Shown here: one piece after another, positions 8,955 through 16,351 of the stretch
Layout of the letters: each line of letters opens with the position of its first letter
How positions within the stretch are numbered: the stretch's first letter is position 1
Assembly (NCBI RefSeq): GCF_963455295.1
Contig: NZ_OY734020.1
Span: 3,472,001-3,536,000, forward strand
DNA length: 64,000 nucleotides
Direction: 5' to 3'
Source: Candidatus Thiodiazotropha sp. CDECU1
GTDB lineage: Bacteria > Pseudomonadota > Gammaproteobacteria > Chromatiales > Chromatiaceae
Position numbers and translations under genes: made by a program
Notes under the pieces: model-generated
The model's database searches: none
What the model saw: the letters and a program-made list of their open reading frames with translations, nothing else
What the model was told of the DNA's origin: nothing

Positions 8955-9677
8955 TTAAGAATCTTCAAGTTTTCTCGCCCACTCCACCAGGTGTCGCTTC
9001 TCACGGGGATTGTCCACCTGGTTACGGGTCGGGCTGAAAAAGACACCTGGTATATGCAGCAGTTTGCTGAACGGCAGAAGCAGCATCAGCACTGCGACCA
9101 GGGTCAGATGGAGCAGCAGGATGGGATCCATAGGCAGATCACCACCGCTGAAGGTCCAGAATCCGGTAAAAAACTGTTTAACAGCGACCACATCGGTGTG
9201 TACGACGAAGGTCATCATGACGCCGCTCATACCGATCACGATCAGCAGCAGCAACCACAGATAGTCGGAGGGTGCGGAGATATAGCGAACGCGATCGACG
9301 AAGATTCTTCGGATCAGCAGTCCAGCGAGGCCAGCCACCATGGCAAAGGCCGCATATTTACCAAACGGCTGAATCAGCTGAATTGGCAACCATACGGGAT
9401 CGATAAAGTAGCGGACATGTCGCGCAAGTACCAGGAACAGGCCCATGTGGAACATCCAGGAAAATATCCAGGTCCACTTGGTGCTCTTGAACAGGCTCTC
9501 AAAAAACACAACTTCGCGAAACATGCGTAACACGACACCGGTCTGATTCACAGGCGCCGGTGTGGTGGGAATCTTTAATGGAGCAGGCGTCTTGGCATAC
9601 TGGACAATCTTTCTGGCCAGCCCAAGCACGAGCACTAAGGTCGCTACGATAAACAGCAACGCGTAGACAGATGACAT
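8955..9677 (-). CDS. dsrM: DsrM, cytochrome b subunit (NarI-like)
   Basis: The 240-aa integral membrane protein has about five hydrophobic spans. It shows the histidine pattern of NarI/HdrE-type b cytochromes, for example FHMGLFLVLARHVRYF and HLTLVAVLMLLLPFSKLLHIPG. It should bind b haems and exchange electrons with the quinone pool, acting as the anchor of DsrK. The ATG at 9677 is chosen because it is preceded by a GGAAAG-type ribosome site and opens directly into a membrane span (MSSVYALLFIVATLVLVL). The longer reading begins in the dsrC-dsrM spacer. It follows dsrC and precedes dsrK as in other oxidative dsr operons. Confidence 0.95.
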   Translation of the reverse strand: MSSVYALLFIVATLVLVLGLARKIVQYAKTPAPLKIPTTPAPVNQTGVVLRMFREVVFFESLFKSTKWTWIFSWMFHMGLFLVLARHVRYFIDPVWLPIQLIQPFGKYAAFAMVAGLAGLLIRRIFVDRVRYISAPSDYLWLLLLIVIGMSGVMMTFVVHTDVVAVKQFFTGFWTFSGGDLPMDPILLLHLTLVAVLMLLLPFSKLLHIPGVFFSPTRNQVDNPREKRHLVEWARKLEDS

Positions 9678-9749
9678 GATCCTGCTTTCCTCAAATAGTG
9701 AACGGGCGAGTGGTGGATGGCCAAGGCCATCCACCACATCTGCAGCTGT

Positions 9750-10082
9750 TTAGATACAGCCAGTAGGCTTGGGCAGACCGGCGAAGCGGCAGGCCTGCTT
9801 ACCAGGACCGTAAGGGAACAGTGCATACAGGTACTTGGAGTTACCTTTGTCCTTACCCAGTTTCTTACCAACAGCCTTGGTCAGAACACGCACGGCAGGA
9901 GCGATCTGGTACTCTTCATAGTACTCACGCAGGAAGTTGATGATCTCCCAGTGCTCGTCGGTCAGAGGCAGATCATCCTCAGCAGCCATTGCCTCGGCAA
10001 CAGCGGGTTCCCAATCAGCCAGATTGGTGAGGTAACCCTCTTCATCAGTTTCGAAGGTTTTGCCGTTAGCTTCGATAGCCAT
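9750..10082 (-). CDS. dsrC: DsrC, sulfur-carrier protein with both redox cysteines
   Basis: The 110-aa protein is a full DsrC. It ends in the flexible arm GKQACRFAGLPKPTGCI, with the two conserved cysteines at positions 98 and 109. Cys109 carries the sulfur atom or forms the trisulfide substrate with Cys98. The upstream body (EIINFLREYYEEYQIAPAVR) is the conserved helical core. DsrC receives sulfur from DsrEFH, presents it to DsrAB, and is recycled by DsrMKJOP. The gene lies between dsrH and dsrM, its standard place. A paralogue at 15876 shares the fold but lacks these cysteines. Confidence 0.97.
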   Translation of the reverse strand: MAIEANGKTFETDEEGYLTNLADWEPAVAEAMAAEDDLPLTDEHWEIINFLREYYEEYQIAPAVRVLTKAVGKKLGKDKGNSKYLYALFPYGPGKQACRFAGLPKPTGCI

Positions 10083-10126
10083 ATTTTCTCTCCCAGATAG
10101 AGTTGAAATTTATTCAGTTAAAACAA

Positions 10127-10432
10127 TCAGACCCAAGCCTGTACCTTGTCATTCTCGGCAGCGAGAGAGACAAACTTGGCGTAGTCCACTATTTCAATGC
10201 CATCAGCGACCTTTTCTTCGCTTACACCGCGAGCCTTGAGGTCGGGGCCCAGCACATAGAAATTAACGCCGTCTTTGGCGGCAATCTTCTGTGTACAGTC
10301 AGTGCCCTTGATCGCACCATAAATGCCGTCTTCGTACATAAGGACCGAACTGCCTGCCTTGGCGTAGGCCAGACAGCTATCCATTGAAGACTTTTCAAAA
10401 GGTGATTTGTTAACAGTATGTAGGGTACTCAT
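10127..10432 (-). CDS. dsrH: DsrH (TusB-like) sulfur relay subunit
   Basis: The 101-aa protein starts MSTLHTVNKSPFEKSS and carries one conserved cysteine at residue 20 (SSMDSCLAYAK), the position reported for DsrH. It forms the hetero-hexamer DsrE2F2H2, the analogue of the TusBCD complex of tRNA thiolation. That complex hands sulfane sulfur from the TusA/rhodanese relay to DsrC. It lies downstream of dsrF with a gap of about 15 nt. Size and sequence are typical and nothing is odd. Confidence 0.95.
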   Translation of the reverse strand: MSTLHTVNKSPFEKSSMDSCLAYAKAGSSVLMYEDGIYGAIKGTDCTQKIAAKDGVNFYVLGPDLKARGVSEEKVADGIEIVDYAKFVSLAAENDKVQAWV

Positions 10433-10447
10433 TAAATCGTCTCCGCC

Positions 10448-10858
10448 TTAGAAGCTGAACATGACATCTTGTTCTTCCATGATGTCCGCCATTTCCGCAC
10501 GACTGACTACACGGATAGAGTCCTTCTCTGCCCAGTCGTCATCCTCATCCTCGTAGGTGAGAGGCATCAGGTCTTCCAAGGTCAGGCCCCGCTCCTCCAG
10601 TGACTCCTTCTCTACATACAGCTTGGTAACATCGTAATCACCAAGCGCCTGATAGGTGGGCGAGAAGTTCTTCATATCCACCCCGGCTGTATCCTGCCCT
10701 TTGACCAACTGATAGACACCGTCATCCAGGAAAGCCAGACTGACATCCTGATCGAACGCAGCGCCGATCAATACAACCTCCAGAGACTCCCAGGCGTAGA
10801 TGGTGCCGTAGGGGGCCCGACGGTTGAGGTACATGAATTTTTTTATATCTTCAGACAT
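10448..10858 (-). CDS. dsrF: DsrF (TusC-like) sulfur relay subunit
   Basis: The 136-aa protein is the TusC-like partner in DsrEFH, recognised by MSEDIKKFMYLNRRAPYG and VVLIGAAFDQDVSLAFLDDG. Three ATG codons lie in a row at the start (10864, 10861, 10858). The last is preferred because it is best spaced from the GGGG ribosome site and matches the N-terminus usual in the family. DsrF is not known to carry sulfur itself and mainly holds the complex together. The gene is 15 nt downstream of dsrE. Confidence 0.95.
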   Translation of the reverse strand: MSEDIKKFMYLNRRAPYGTIYAWESLEVVLIGAAFDQDVSLAFLDDGVYQLVKGQDTAGVDMKNFSPTYQALGDYDVTKLYVEKESLEERGLTLEDLMPLTYEDEDDDWAEKDSIRVVSRAEMADIMEEQDVMFSF

Positions 10859-10873
10859 CATCAACCCCTATGC

Positions 10874-11266
10874 TCAATCACCGAATACCATAAGACGTTC
10901 CGACTGGATGCCCGCCTCAACCAACTGACCGAGACCGGAGATGCGAAATCCTTCAGCGATGTTCTGCGCATCCTTGCCGTTGCGCTGCATCTCACCCTCG
11001 TCGACGATACCCCGTCGCTGGGCAGCTGCTACGCAGACCACCAGATCGAGATCGTGTTGTTTGCCCAGTTCGGACCAACGCTTGACGATATTACGATCGT
11101 CCTGCGGAGGCGTGGTCAGATTGGTGCCGTTGTTGACACCGTCGTGATAGAAGAAGACACGCATGATCTCGTGTCCAGCTTCCAATGCAGCCTTGGTGAA
11201 CTGGTATGCGGAGTCCGTGGCTTGATGCTGATAGGGACCCTCATTAACCTGAATCGCGAATTTCAT
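10874..11266 (-). CDS. dsrE: DsrE (TusD-like) sulfurtransferase subunit
   Basis: The 130-aa protein contains the conserved persulfide-forming cysteine at residue 78 within DLDLVVCVAAAQRRG. It also has the N-terminal nucleotide-like fold FAIQVNEGPY and the conserved FFYHDGVNNG segment. DsrE is the catalytic subunit of the DsrEFH hexamer and transfers sulfur toward DsrC. It is the third gene of the operon, 26 nt after dsrB. The DsrE active cysteine is a known marker of sulfur-oxidising rather than sulfate-reducing organisms. Confidence 0.96.
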   Translation of the reverse strand: MKFAIQVNEGPYQHQATDSAYQFTKAALEAGHEIMRVFFYHDGVNNGTNLTTPPQDDRNIVKRWSELGKQHDLDLVVCVAAAQRRGIVDEGEMQRNGKDAQNIAEGFRISGLGQLVEAGIQSERLMVFGD

Positions 11267-11292
11267 CAGTAGACCTTCCTGTTATTACCGAA

Positions 11293-12363
11293 TTAGAAAC
11301 GGATATGCGCAGAGGCATTCAGGTTGTTACGGCTGCCACGCCAGTTATCGATGTGATACTTGGTGAACGGCAGACCGGTCTTCTCGAAGAATTTCGGCCA
11401 ACCGATACGCTCAGCCCATTCACCGATACGCTCCCAGTCCTTGGCATCCTCTTTGTAGGCGCCGAGAATCTGTTTGACGACGGTGGAAACCTCCGGCCAA
11501 CGGGGCGGATTGTTCGGTACACCGGCGGCAACCAGCTTGTGGAAGGTCGGCTTGGAACGGGCATTGGAGTTCTTTCCACCTACCCAGATGGCGAACTTGG
11601 AGTGCTCCGGATCGTTGATCTGCATCGGCGGACAAGGCGGGAAGCAGGCACCACAGCAGATGCACTTCTTCTCGTCCACTTCCAACGAAGGTTTGCCGTT
11701 GACCATCGCAGGACGGATAGCGGCCACCGGGCAGCGCGCCACAACCGAAGGACGTTCACATACATTGGCGACCTGGGTATGGTCGATCTTCGGTGGCTTG
11801 GTGTGCTGGATATTGATCGCGATGTCACCCTGGCCGCCACAGTTGATCTGGCAGCAGGAGGTGGTAATACGCACCCGGTTGGGCATCTCTTCCTTGGTGA
11901 ACTCATCGTAGAGATCGTCCATCAGGGCCTTCACCGCACCAGAGGCGTCGGTACCGGGGATATCACAATGCAGCCAACCTTGAGTATGGGAGATCATGGA
12001 GACCGAAGGACCGGTACCGCCGATGGGAAAGCCTTCTGATTCCAGCTTGTCGATCAGCGGTTGAACCTTGGACTCATCGCTGACCATGTACTCAATGTTT
12101 GAGCGAATGGTGAAGCGGACATAGCCTTCGGCAAATTCGTCGGCGATATCCATCAGCTTGCGGATGGTGTAGACATCCATCTGACGCTGGGTACCGGCAC
12201 GCACGGTCCAGACACTGTCACCGCTCTTGGCGACATGCACCAGCACGCCGGGACGCGGACGCTCATGATAAGCCCACTGGCCGTAGTTTTTCTTCAACAC
12301 GGGGTGTAAGTAGGGCTCCATCTCCGGGACGCCACTCTCAATCGGCATACGAACTTCCGACAT
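11293..12363 (-). CDS. dsrB: Oxidative dissimilatory sulfite reductase beta subunit DsrB
   Basis: The 356-aa beta subunit of siroheme sulfite reductase shows the sulfite reductase repeat fold and the cysteine-rich regions. They include TSCCQINCGGQGD and CERPSVVARCP. An inserted ferredoxin domain carries CICCGACFPPCPP. In the oxidative direction DsrAB converts the sulfur held on DsrC to sulfite, feeding electrons to DsrL. The ATG at 12363 is preferred: the earlier ATG at 12375 lies within the ribosome site itself (GGAGGTAGGT directly before 12363). The gene follows dsrA by about 100 nt and precedes dsrE. Confidence 0.97.
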   Translation of the reverse strand: MSEVRMPIESGVPEMEPYLHPVLKKNYGQWAYHERPRPGVLVHVAKSGDSVWTVRAGTQRQMDVYTIRKLMDIADEFAEGYVRFTIRSNIEYMVSDESKVQPLIDKLESEGFPIGGTGPSVSMISHTQGWLHCDIPGTDASGAVKALMDDLYDEFTKEEMPNRVRITTSCCQINCGGQGDIAINIQHTKPPKIDHTQVANVCERPSVVARCPVAAIRPAMVNGKPSLEVDEKKCICCGACFPPCPPMQINDPEHSKFAIWVGGKNSNARSKPTFHKLVAAGVPNNPPRWPEVSTVVKQILGAYKEDAKDWERIGEWAERIGWPKFFEKTGLPFTKYHIDNWRGSRNNLNASAHIRF

Positions 12364-12464
12364 ACCTACCTCCAAAAAAATAGGGTAATTGATTCGTTTT
12401 AAAGGGCAACCGGGCGAACCCGTTGCCCCCCTTACAATTTGCTATCAGTCAGCAGCGGAATGGA

Positions 12465-13709
12465 TTATTGAGCCGCCTTTTGCTCAGCCCACTTGGCTGC
12501 TTCTTCCTCCCATCCATCCATACGGACATAGGGATTCATTCGCGGACGCTCGATCATGTTGGGATCGATCTCGAGGCCGACACCTTCCAGGAAGTTAACC
12601 AGGCCGATACGTTCGATCATCTCACCGGTACGCTCGTGCTCGAGGGCGTTCTCGGCAAAGAAGTCGAGGATCTCGGTCGCCAGCTCTTCCAGCCATTCGA
12701 AGTCCTCGTCGGTCTCCAGCTTGTGGAAAGGCACGATCACTGTACCCATCAGATCACCGATCTTGAGAGTACGCTTACCGCCGCAGAGCAGGGTGATACC
12801 CTTGTCGTCGCCGGGAGAGAGCGCCTTGTTCATGACGTTGATGCAGTGCATGCAACGGACACAGGAGGGGTTGTCCACCGCCAGGGTATCATCGTCGTTC
12901 AGCGACAGGGCCTGGGTCGGGCAACGGGTGATGACATTGTCGATAACATACTTGCGGCCTTTCTCGGTCACAAACTTCTTGACCTCGTCCTGGTCGACCT
13001 TCATGTCGTCGCGCCAGGTACCGATGGTAGCCAGGTCGGCACGCTGCACGGAGTTCATGCAGTCGTTGGGGCAACCTGAAACCTTATACTTGAATTTGTA
13101 GGGCAGTGCGGGACGATGCATGTCGTCGAGGGCGTTGTTGACCAGCATGCGCATGGTACGGCCCTCGTCGAAGCAGGAGTTCTCGCAGCGAGCGGCACCC
13201 ACACAGGACATACCGGTACGCACTGCGGGACCGGCGCCACCGAGATCGAAGCCCATCTCGTTTATCTCATCGAAAGCGGGCTGGACATTGTCGGTGGAAC
13301 AGCCCTGGAACATGATGTCGCCGGACTGGCCGTGGAAGGCGATCAGGCCGGAGCCATACTTCTCCCAGATGTCGCAGAATTTGCGAATGGTGTTGGTGTC
13401 ATAGTGCATGCCTGGAGGGGGCATGACACGAAGCGTGTGGAACTCGGCCGCCGCGGGGAACAGGGCCTCTCCGTCGTCATTCTTGAGTTCGGTAAAGCGG
13501 GGGATGATACCGCCACCATAACCGAGCACGCCAACGGTACCGCCCTTCCAGTAACCCTTGCGTGTCTCGTATGAGGTCTCCAGCTGACCCAGCAGGTCAA
13601 CCATCATGTCGTTATCTTTGGCGAGGCGCTTGAGGCCGGTGACAAACGAGGGCCAGGGGCCGCTCTCCAGCTGGTCAAGCATGGGGGTATCATGCATCTG
13701 TTTTGCCAT
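12465..13709 (-). CDS. dsrA: Oxidative dissimilatory sulfite reductase alpha subunit DsrA
   Basis: The 414-aa alpha subunit is the first gene of the operon. It contains the siroheme/[4Fe-4S] cysteine region (GAARCENSCFDEG and KVSGCPNDCMNS). An inserted ferredoxin domain shows CPTQALSLND and CVRCMHCINVM. With DsrB it forms the siroheme sulfite reductase that acts in reverse on DsrC-bound sulfur in this type of organism. The start at 13709 is preceded by GGGAGAAAGAG at good spacing; a longer reading from 13724 would use that ribosome site as coding sequence. Upstream lies a 480-nt spacer with palindromes, shared with the divergent 14191 cassette. Confidence 0.97.
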   Translation of the reverse strand: MAKQMHDTPMLDQLESGPWPSFVTGLKRLAKDNDMMVDLLGQLETSYETRKGYWKGGTVGVLGYGGGIIPRFTELKNDDGEALFPAAAEFHTLRVMPPPGMHYDTNTIRKFCDIWEKYGSGLIAFHGQSGDIMFQGCSTDNVQPAFDEINEMGFDLGGAGPAVRTGMSCVGAARCENSCFDEGRTMRMLVNNALDDMHRPALPYKFKYKVSGCPNDCMNSVQRADLATIGTWRDDMKVDQDEVKKFVTEKGRKYVIDNVITRCPTQALSLNDDDTLAVDNPSCVRCMHCINVMNKALSPGDDKGITLLCGGKRTLKIGDLMGTVIVPFHKLETDEDFEWLEELATEILDFFAENALEHERTGEMIERIGLVNFLEGVGLEIDPNMIERPRMNPYVRMDGWEEEAAKWAEQKAAQ

Positions 13710-13724
13710 CACTCTTTCTCCCAA

Positions 13725-14190
13725 TGGTCGTTTTCTTCAGGTCTTCTGCTGATTCTTCGCCTGATGTTTTAGCTGCGCCAAACACCCTGACAGAAAAAAC
13801 CGGCCACCGACCTGCAATCCGAAACCGTTACAGGCAACCGGCCTGTTTCTACTGGTGCGAATTTTAGGGATGTCTAATGCTGACCAATATCCTTCCGATG
13901 GGGGGGAAAGGGATATTTATAACTATCCCATTTGGGATATATTTTCACAAAAATCGGGGTAAAAAGGCTCAAAAATGAACAAAGTTTATTTTTATATACA
14001 ATAACTTAAAGTCTATAATTCATTTCTAATATTCAATATAGTCCCTTACTTTCACCAGGGTAGGTTTTACCGATAAACTTGGGTAAAAGACCCTTGATCC
14101 TACATCGCACATGCGGTTCAATATGAATAACCGAGTATTTTACTGCGATTTTGCCGCGGCAGTCGCCAGACCACATGGATTAAATCAAAG
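13725..14190. promoter_or_regulatory. Divergent promoter region between dsrA and the 14191 cassette, with palindromes
   Basis: This spacer of about 470 nt holds no convincing gene and is AT-rich around 13980-14040. Two candidate operators are visible. The first is TATCCCA-TT-TGGGATA at 13924-13939, with a further GGGATAT at 13910-13916, so the same half-site appears three times upstream of dsrA. The second is TTTTACC-10 nt-GGTAAAA at 14065-14088, nearer the rightward genes. Both are perfect inverted repeats. No clear -35/-10 pair could be assigned with confidence. The binding proteins are unknown. Confidence 0.45.
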
Positions 14191-14367
14191 ATGCTGTATT
14201 TGAGTGAGTTAATGATGCAACACCCAGAGGTCGACAACTTCGACAAACTGCTGGAGGTGGTGAAAGAGCGTTCCAAGACCGAGATGTTCTTTCGCATCGA
14301 TGTCAAACCCCCCTTCAGCGACACCCCCGACAACTGGGAAGACCGCCTCGAAGCGACTTTCACCTAG
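14191..14367 (+). CDS. Small 58-aa protein of unknown function
   Basis: This short frame starts at ATG 14191 and ends in TAG at 14365-14367. The product begins MLYLSELMMQHPEVDNF and ends DRLEATFT. It is soluble-looking, rather acidic, and not recognised as any family. No strong ribosome site precedes the first ATG; the ATG pair at 14212/14215 is an alternative start. Its codon use resembles the neighbours and it is co-directional with the three genes that follow. The stop codon lies at the edge of a short GGGGCTGTTGACAGACCCC hairpin. Reality is plausible but unproven. Confidence 0.5.
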   Translation: MLYLSELMMQHPEVDNFDKLLEVVKERSKTEMFFRIDVKPPFSDTPDNWEDRLEATFT

Positions 14368-14386
14368 GGGCTGTTGACAGACCCCA
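14366..14386. repeat. Short GGGNCTGTTGACA hairpin repeat
   Basis: The sequence GGGGCTGTTGACAGACCCC forms a short stem with a central TTGA-type loop. A very similar core, AGGGCCTGTTRACA, occurs at 16965, 25531, 27606 and 35872. This looks like a dispersed repeat family of this genome, sitting in intergenic gaps or at gene ends. It could also act as a weak terminator for the 58-aa ORF. Confidence 0.5.
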
Positions 14387-14407
14387 GTAGCAACCGGGAA
14401 TACCATT

Positions 14408-15124
14408 GTGAAGTACCTAGAATCTGAAGCCTTTATCGGTGACAACGACAGTTCGGAAGACGCCATAAAGTCGAGCAAGCTGCTGCAGCTAAAACTCGAT
14501 GAAAAATGTGAGGCCTTGTCTGCCCTGCCTGAGGACGCCTCCCACGACAAGCGATTCGAACTGCAACTTGAATCCGCCTATATCCTGCTCGACCTGGACA
14601 GGCAGCAGGAGGCCTGGGAGATTGCCAAGGGTGTGCTGGAGCAGGCCCTCGACCAGGAGCTGTGGCTGAGGGCCGTGGAGGCCTGTGACATCCTATACCA
14701 ATCCGAACGAGCGGACGCGGTAAAGGCGCTGGCTCATGGTATCTGGCTGGGTGTCACATTCCCCATCGATCCTGAATTGAGTGTGGCCATACTGCAGCAT
14801 CTCATCGACGAGACCCCCGACAACTCGGATGGGGCCGCAGTGGCCGCTGCGACGGCCTGCTATGTGGTGGATATCCGCGCCCAGGGAGAGGAGCGTGAGG
14901 ATCTCAAATTCTTTACCAACCAGCTACTGGGCCAGGTCGCCAGGCGCCACAGCCAGGTGGAGGAGCAGGAGATTTTCGATTTCTGGGTGGAACGCATGCA
15001 GCTGGACGATCCGGGCAAGTTTCTACCCAGGCTGGCCAAGGTGCTCGAGGTCATCGTCGAGGACGACTGGTGGTTCGATCGGGATGCCCTGCGGGGGAAA
15101 ATCCCAGCCGACGAGGTGCATTGA
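14408..15124 (+). CDS. Conserved-looking alpha-helical protein in the dsr-linked cassette, function unknown
   Basis: The 238-aa protein starts at GTG 14408 (VKYLESEAFIGDNDSSED). It is predicted cytoplasmic, acidic and almost wholly alpha-helical, with stretches such as FELQLESAYILLDLDRQQEAWEI at residues 50-72 that resemble TPR-type helical repeats. There is no catalytic motif I can name. The stop TGA at 15122-15124 directly abuts the ATG of the next gene (Cas6-like), so the two are translationally coupled. Its place beside a Cas6-like RNA-binding protein and a DsrC paralogue suggests a shared job, perhaps as a scaffold; this is inference only. Confidence 0.75.
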   Translation: MKYLESEAFIGDNDSSEDAIKSSKLLQLKLDEKCEALSALPEDASHDKRFELQLESAYILLDLDRQQEAWEIAKGVLEQALDQELWLRAVEACDILYQSERADAVKALAHGIWLGVTFPIDPELSVAILQHLIDETPDNSDGAAVAAATACYVVDIRAQGEEREDLKFFTNQLLGQVARRHSQVEEQEIFDFWVERMQLDDPGKFLPRLAKVLEVIVEDDWWFDRDALRGKIPADEVH

Positions 15125-15793
15125 ATGAATGCGATGTTCTGGCAGGAAGATACGGATGAGGCACAGTTTGTGGTGCCCGATAATGTGGTTGACCTGATCT
15201 TCAAGATCAACTGTCCCACCCTACCCGTCGACCATGCCTGGTCCCTCTCCGATGCGATACATCAAGAGCTGCCCTGGTTTACCGAAGAGCCAAAGGCCGG
15301 ACTCCATCTGGTGTATGGCGCCGATTCCGGGAACGGCTGGGAACGGCCCAGCGAAGCCTCAGAGACCCTCTATCTCTCCCGTCGCACCCCCCTGATCCTG
15401 CGCTTGCCGAAACAGCGGCTCGAGGATGCCGCCGAACTCTCCGGCAAAACCCTGCAGATCGACGGCAACAGGATGGAGATCGGGGCCGCCCATAGCCGGT
15501 TTCTCGCCATGACCACAACCCTCTACTGTCGCCATCTCATCTGCGAAGCGGATCAGAGTGAGGACGATTTCATGCAGTCCGCGGTGGAATCCTTGCGCTC
15601 ACTCAACCTGAGGTTTAAGAAAGTGTTGTGCGGTAAAGGCGCCTCCTTCACCACACCCCAAACACCTGTCACGACCCGCAGCCTGATGGTCTCAGGCATG
15701 TCGCTGGAGGATGCGGTCACCCTGCAGGAGTATGGTATCGGACCTCACCGCAATCGCGGTTTTGGCTTGTTTGTTCCACACAAGACTGTATAA
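15125..15793 (+). CDS. Cas6/Cmx6-like RAMP-fold protein, no CRISPR in window
   Basis: The 222-aa protein resembles the Cas6/Cmx6 family of I-MYXAN-type CRISPR endoribonucleases. N-terminal VVDLIFKINCPTLPVDHAWSL carries a histidine where the family has one. Middle blocks include GLHLVYGADSGNGWERP, LYLSRRTPLILRLPK and LSGKTLQIDG. Near the C-terminus VLCGKGASFTTP, TRSLMVSGMS and the glycine-rich loop GIGPHRNRGFGLFVPHK match the RNA-binding loop region of Cas6 proteins. No array and no other cas gene is seen anywhere in the window. It follows the 238-aa gene with zero gap, and a cysteine-less DsrC paralogue follows. The family likeness is from memory. Whether it cuts RNA is unknown. Confidence 0.75.
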   Translation: MNAMFWQEDTDEAQFVVPDNVVDLIFKINCPTLPVDHAWSLSDAIHQELPWFTEEPKAGLHLVYGADSGNGWERPSEASETLYLSRRTPLILRLPKQRLEDAAELSGKTLQIDGNRMEIGAAHSRFLAMTTTLYCRHLICEADQSEDDFMQSAVESLRSLNLRFKKVLCGKGASFTTPQTPVTTRSLMVSGMSLEDAVTLQEYGIGPHRNRGFGLFVPHKTV

Positions 15794-15875
15794 GATACTG
15801 CGCCAGGAAATACATTAACCCCTAACTAGACGGGCACTGACCCCGCTTGTTGTATCTGTTTGAAAGGAGAGATCA

Positions 15876-16220
15876 ATGGCATATGAAGTAAACGGTAAAA
15901 CCATCGAGGCCGACGCCAACGGCTACCTGGCCGATCACACTGATTGGAGTGAGGATGTGGCCAAGGCCATCGCCGCGAGCGAGGGTCTCGAGCTGAGCGA
16001 AAAGGCCTGGGAGATCATCAACTACCTGCGCGACGAGTATTTCAATAACGGCGGCAACCAACCCAATGAACGCCACATGGTCAAACATTTCAAGGGAGCC
16101 TGGACCGACCAGGGCAAAGTGGATGCAAAATCCCTCTATATTCACTTTCCCAAGGGCCCGGCAAAGCAGGCGAGCAAGGTTGCCGGTCTGCCTGAGACCA
16201 AGCGCAAGGGTGGTTACTGA
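15876..16220 (+). CDS. DsrC-family paralogue lacking both redox cysteines (RspA-like)
   Basis: The 114-aa protein clearly belongs to the DsrC/TusE family: MAYEVNGKTIEADANGYL and WEIINYLRDEYFNNGGNQP match the DsrC core. The functional arm, however, reads AKQASKVAGLPETKRKGGY. The first cysteine is replaced by serine and the terminal cysteine is gone, so it cannot carry sulfur. Such cysteine-less forms have been called RspA and are proposed to be regulatory. A good ribosome site (AAAGGAGAG) precedes the ATG. The gene ends the cassette that begins at 14191 and lies about 80 nt after the Cas6-like gene. A role as a competitor of DsrC, or as a sensor, is inference. Confidence 0.9.
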   Translation: MAYEVNGKTIEADANGYLADHTDWSEDVAKAIAASEGLELSEKAWEIINYLRDEYFNNGGNQPNERHMVKHFKGAWTDQGKVDAKSLYIHFPKGPAKQASKVAGLPETKRKGGY

Positions 16221-16351
16221 TCCCTTACCGGTTCAGTAAAGCTGCTCCCCTGTGGTAGCACCCTACCCTGTACCTACGCTTGCAGGGTACGGGGCTACCG
16301 CAGCAACTCACTGAAACGACCTGCCGAATCCAGCTGAAAAGACAGCTATTG

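Noticed and set aside
11305-13574. Several plus-strand frames across dsrA and dsrB
   Set aside because: They are shadows of the well-identified sulfite reductase genes.
14118-14550. Minus-strand frames overlapping the 58-aa and 238-aa genes
   Set aside because: They have biased serine-rich translations and no ribosome site; the plus-strand genes form a coherent cassette.
14191-16220. Possible CRISPR locus around the Cas6-like gene
   Set aside because: No regularly spaced direct repeats and no other cas genes are seen here or elsewhere in the window.
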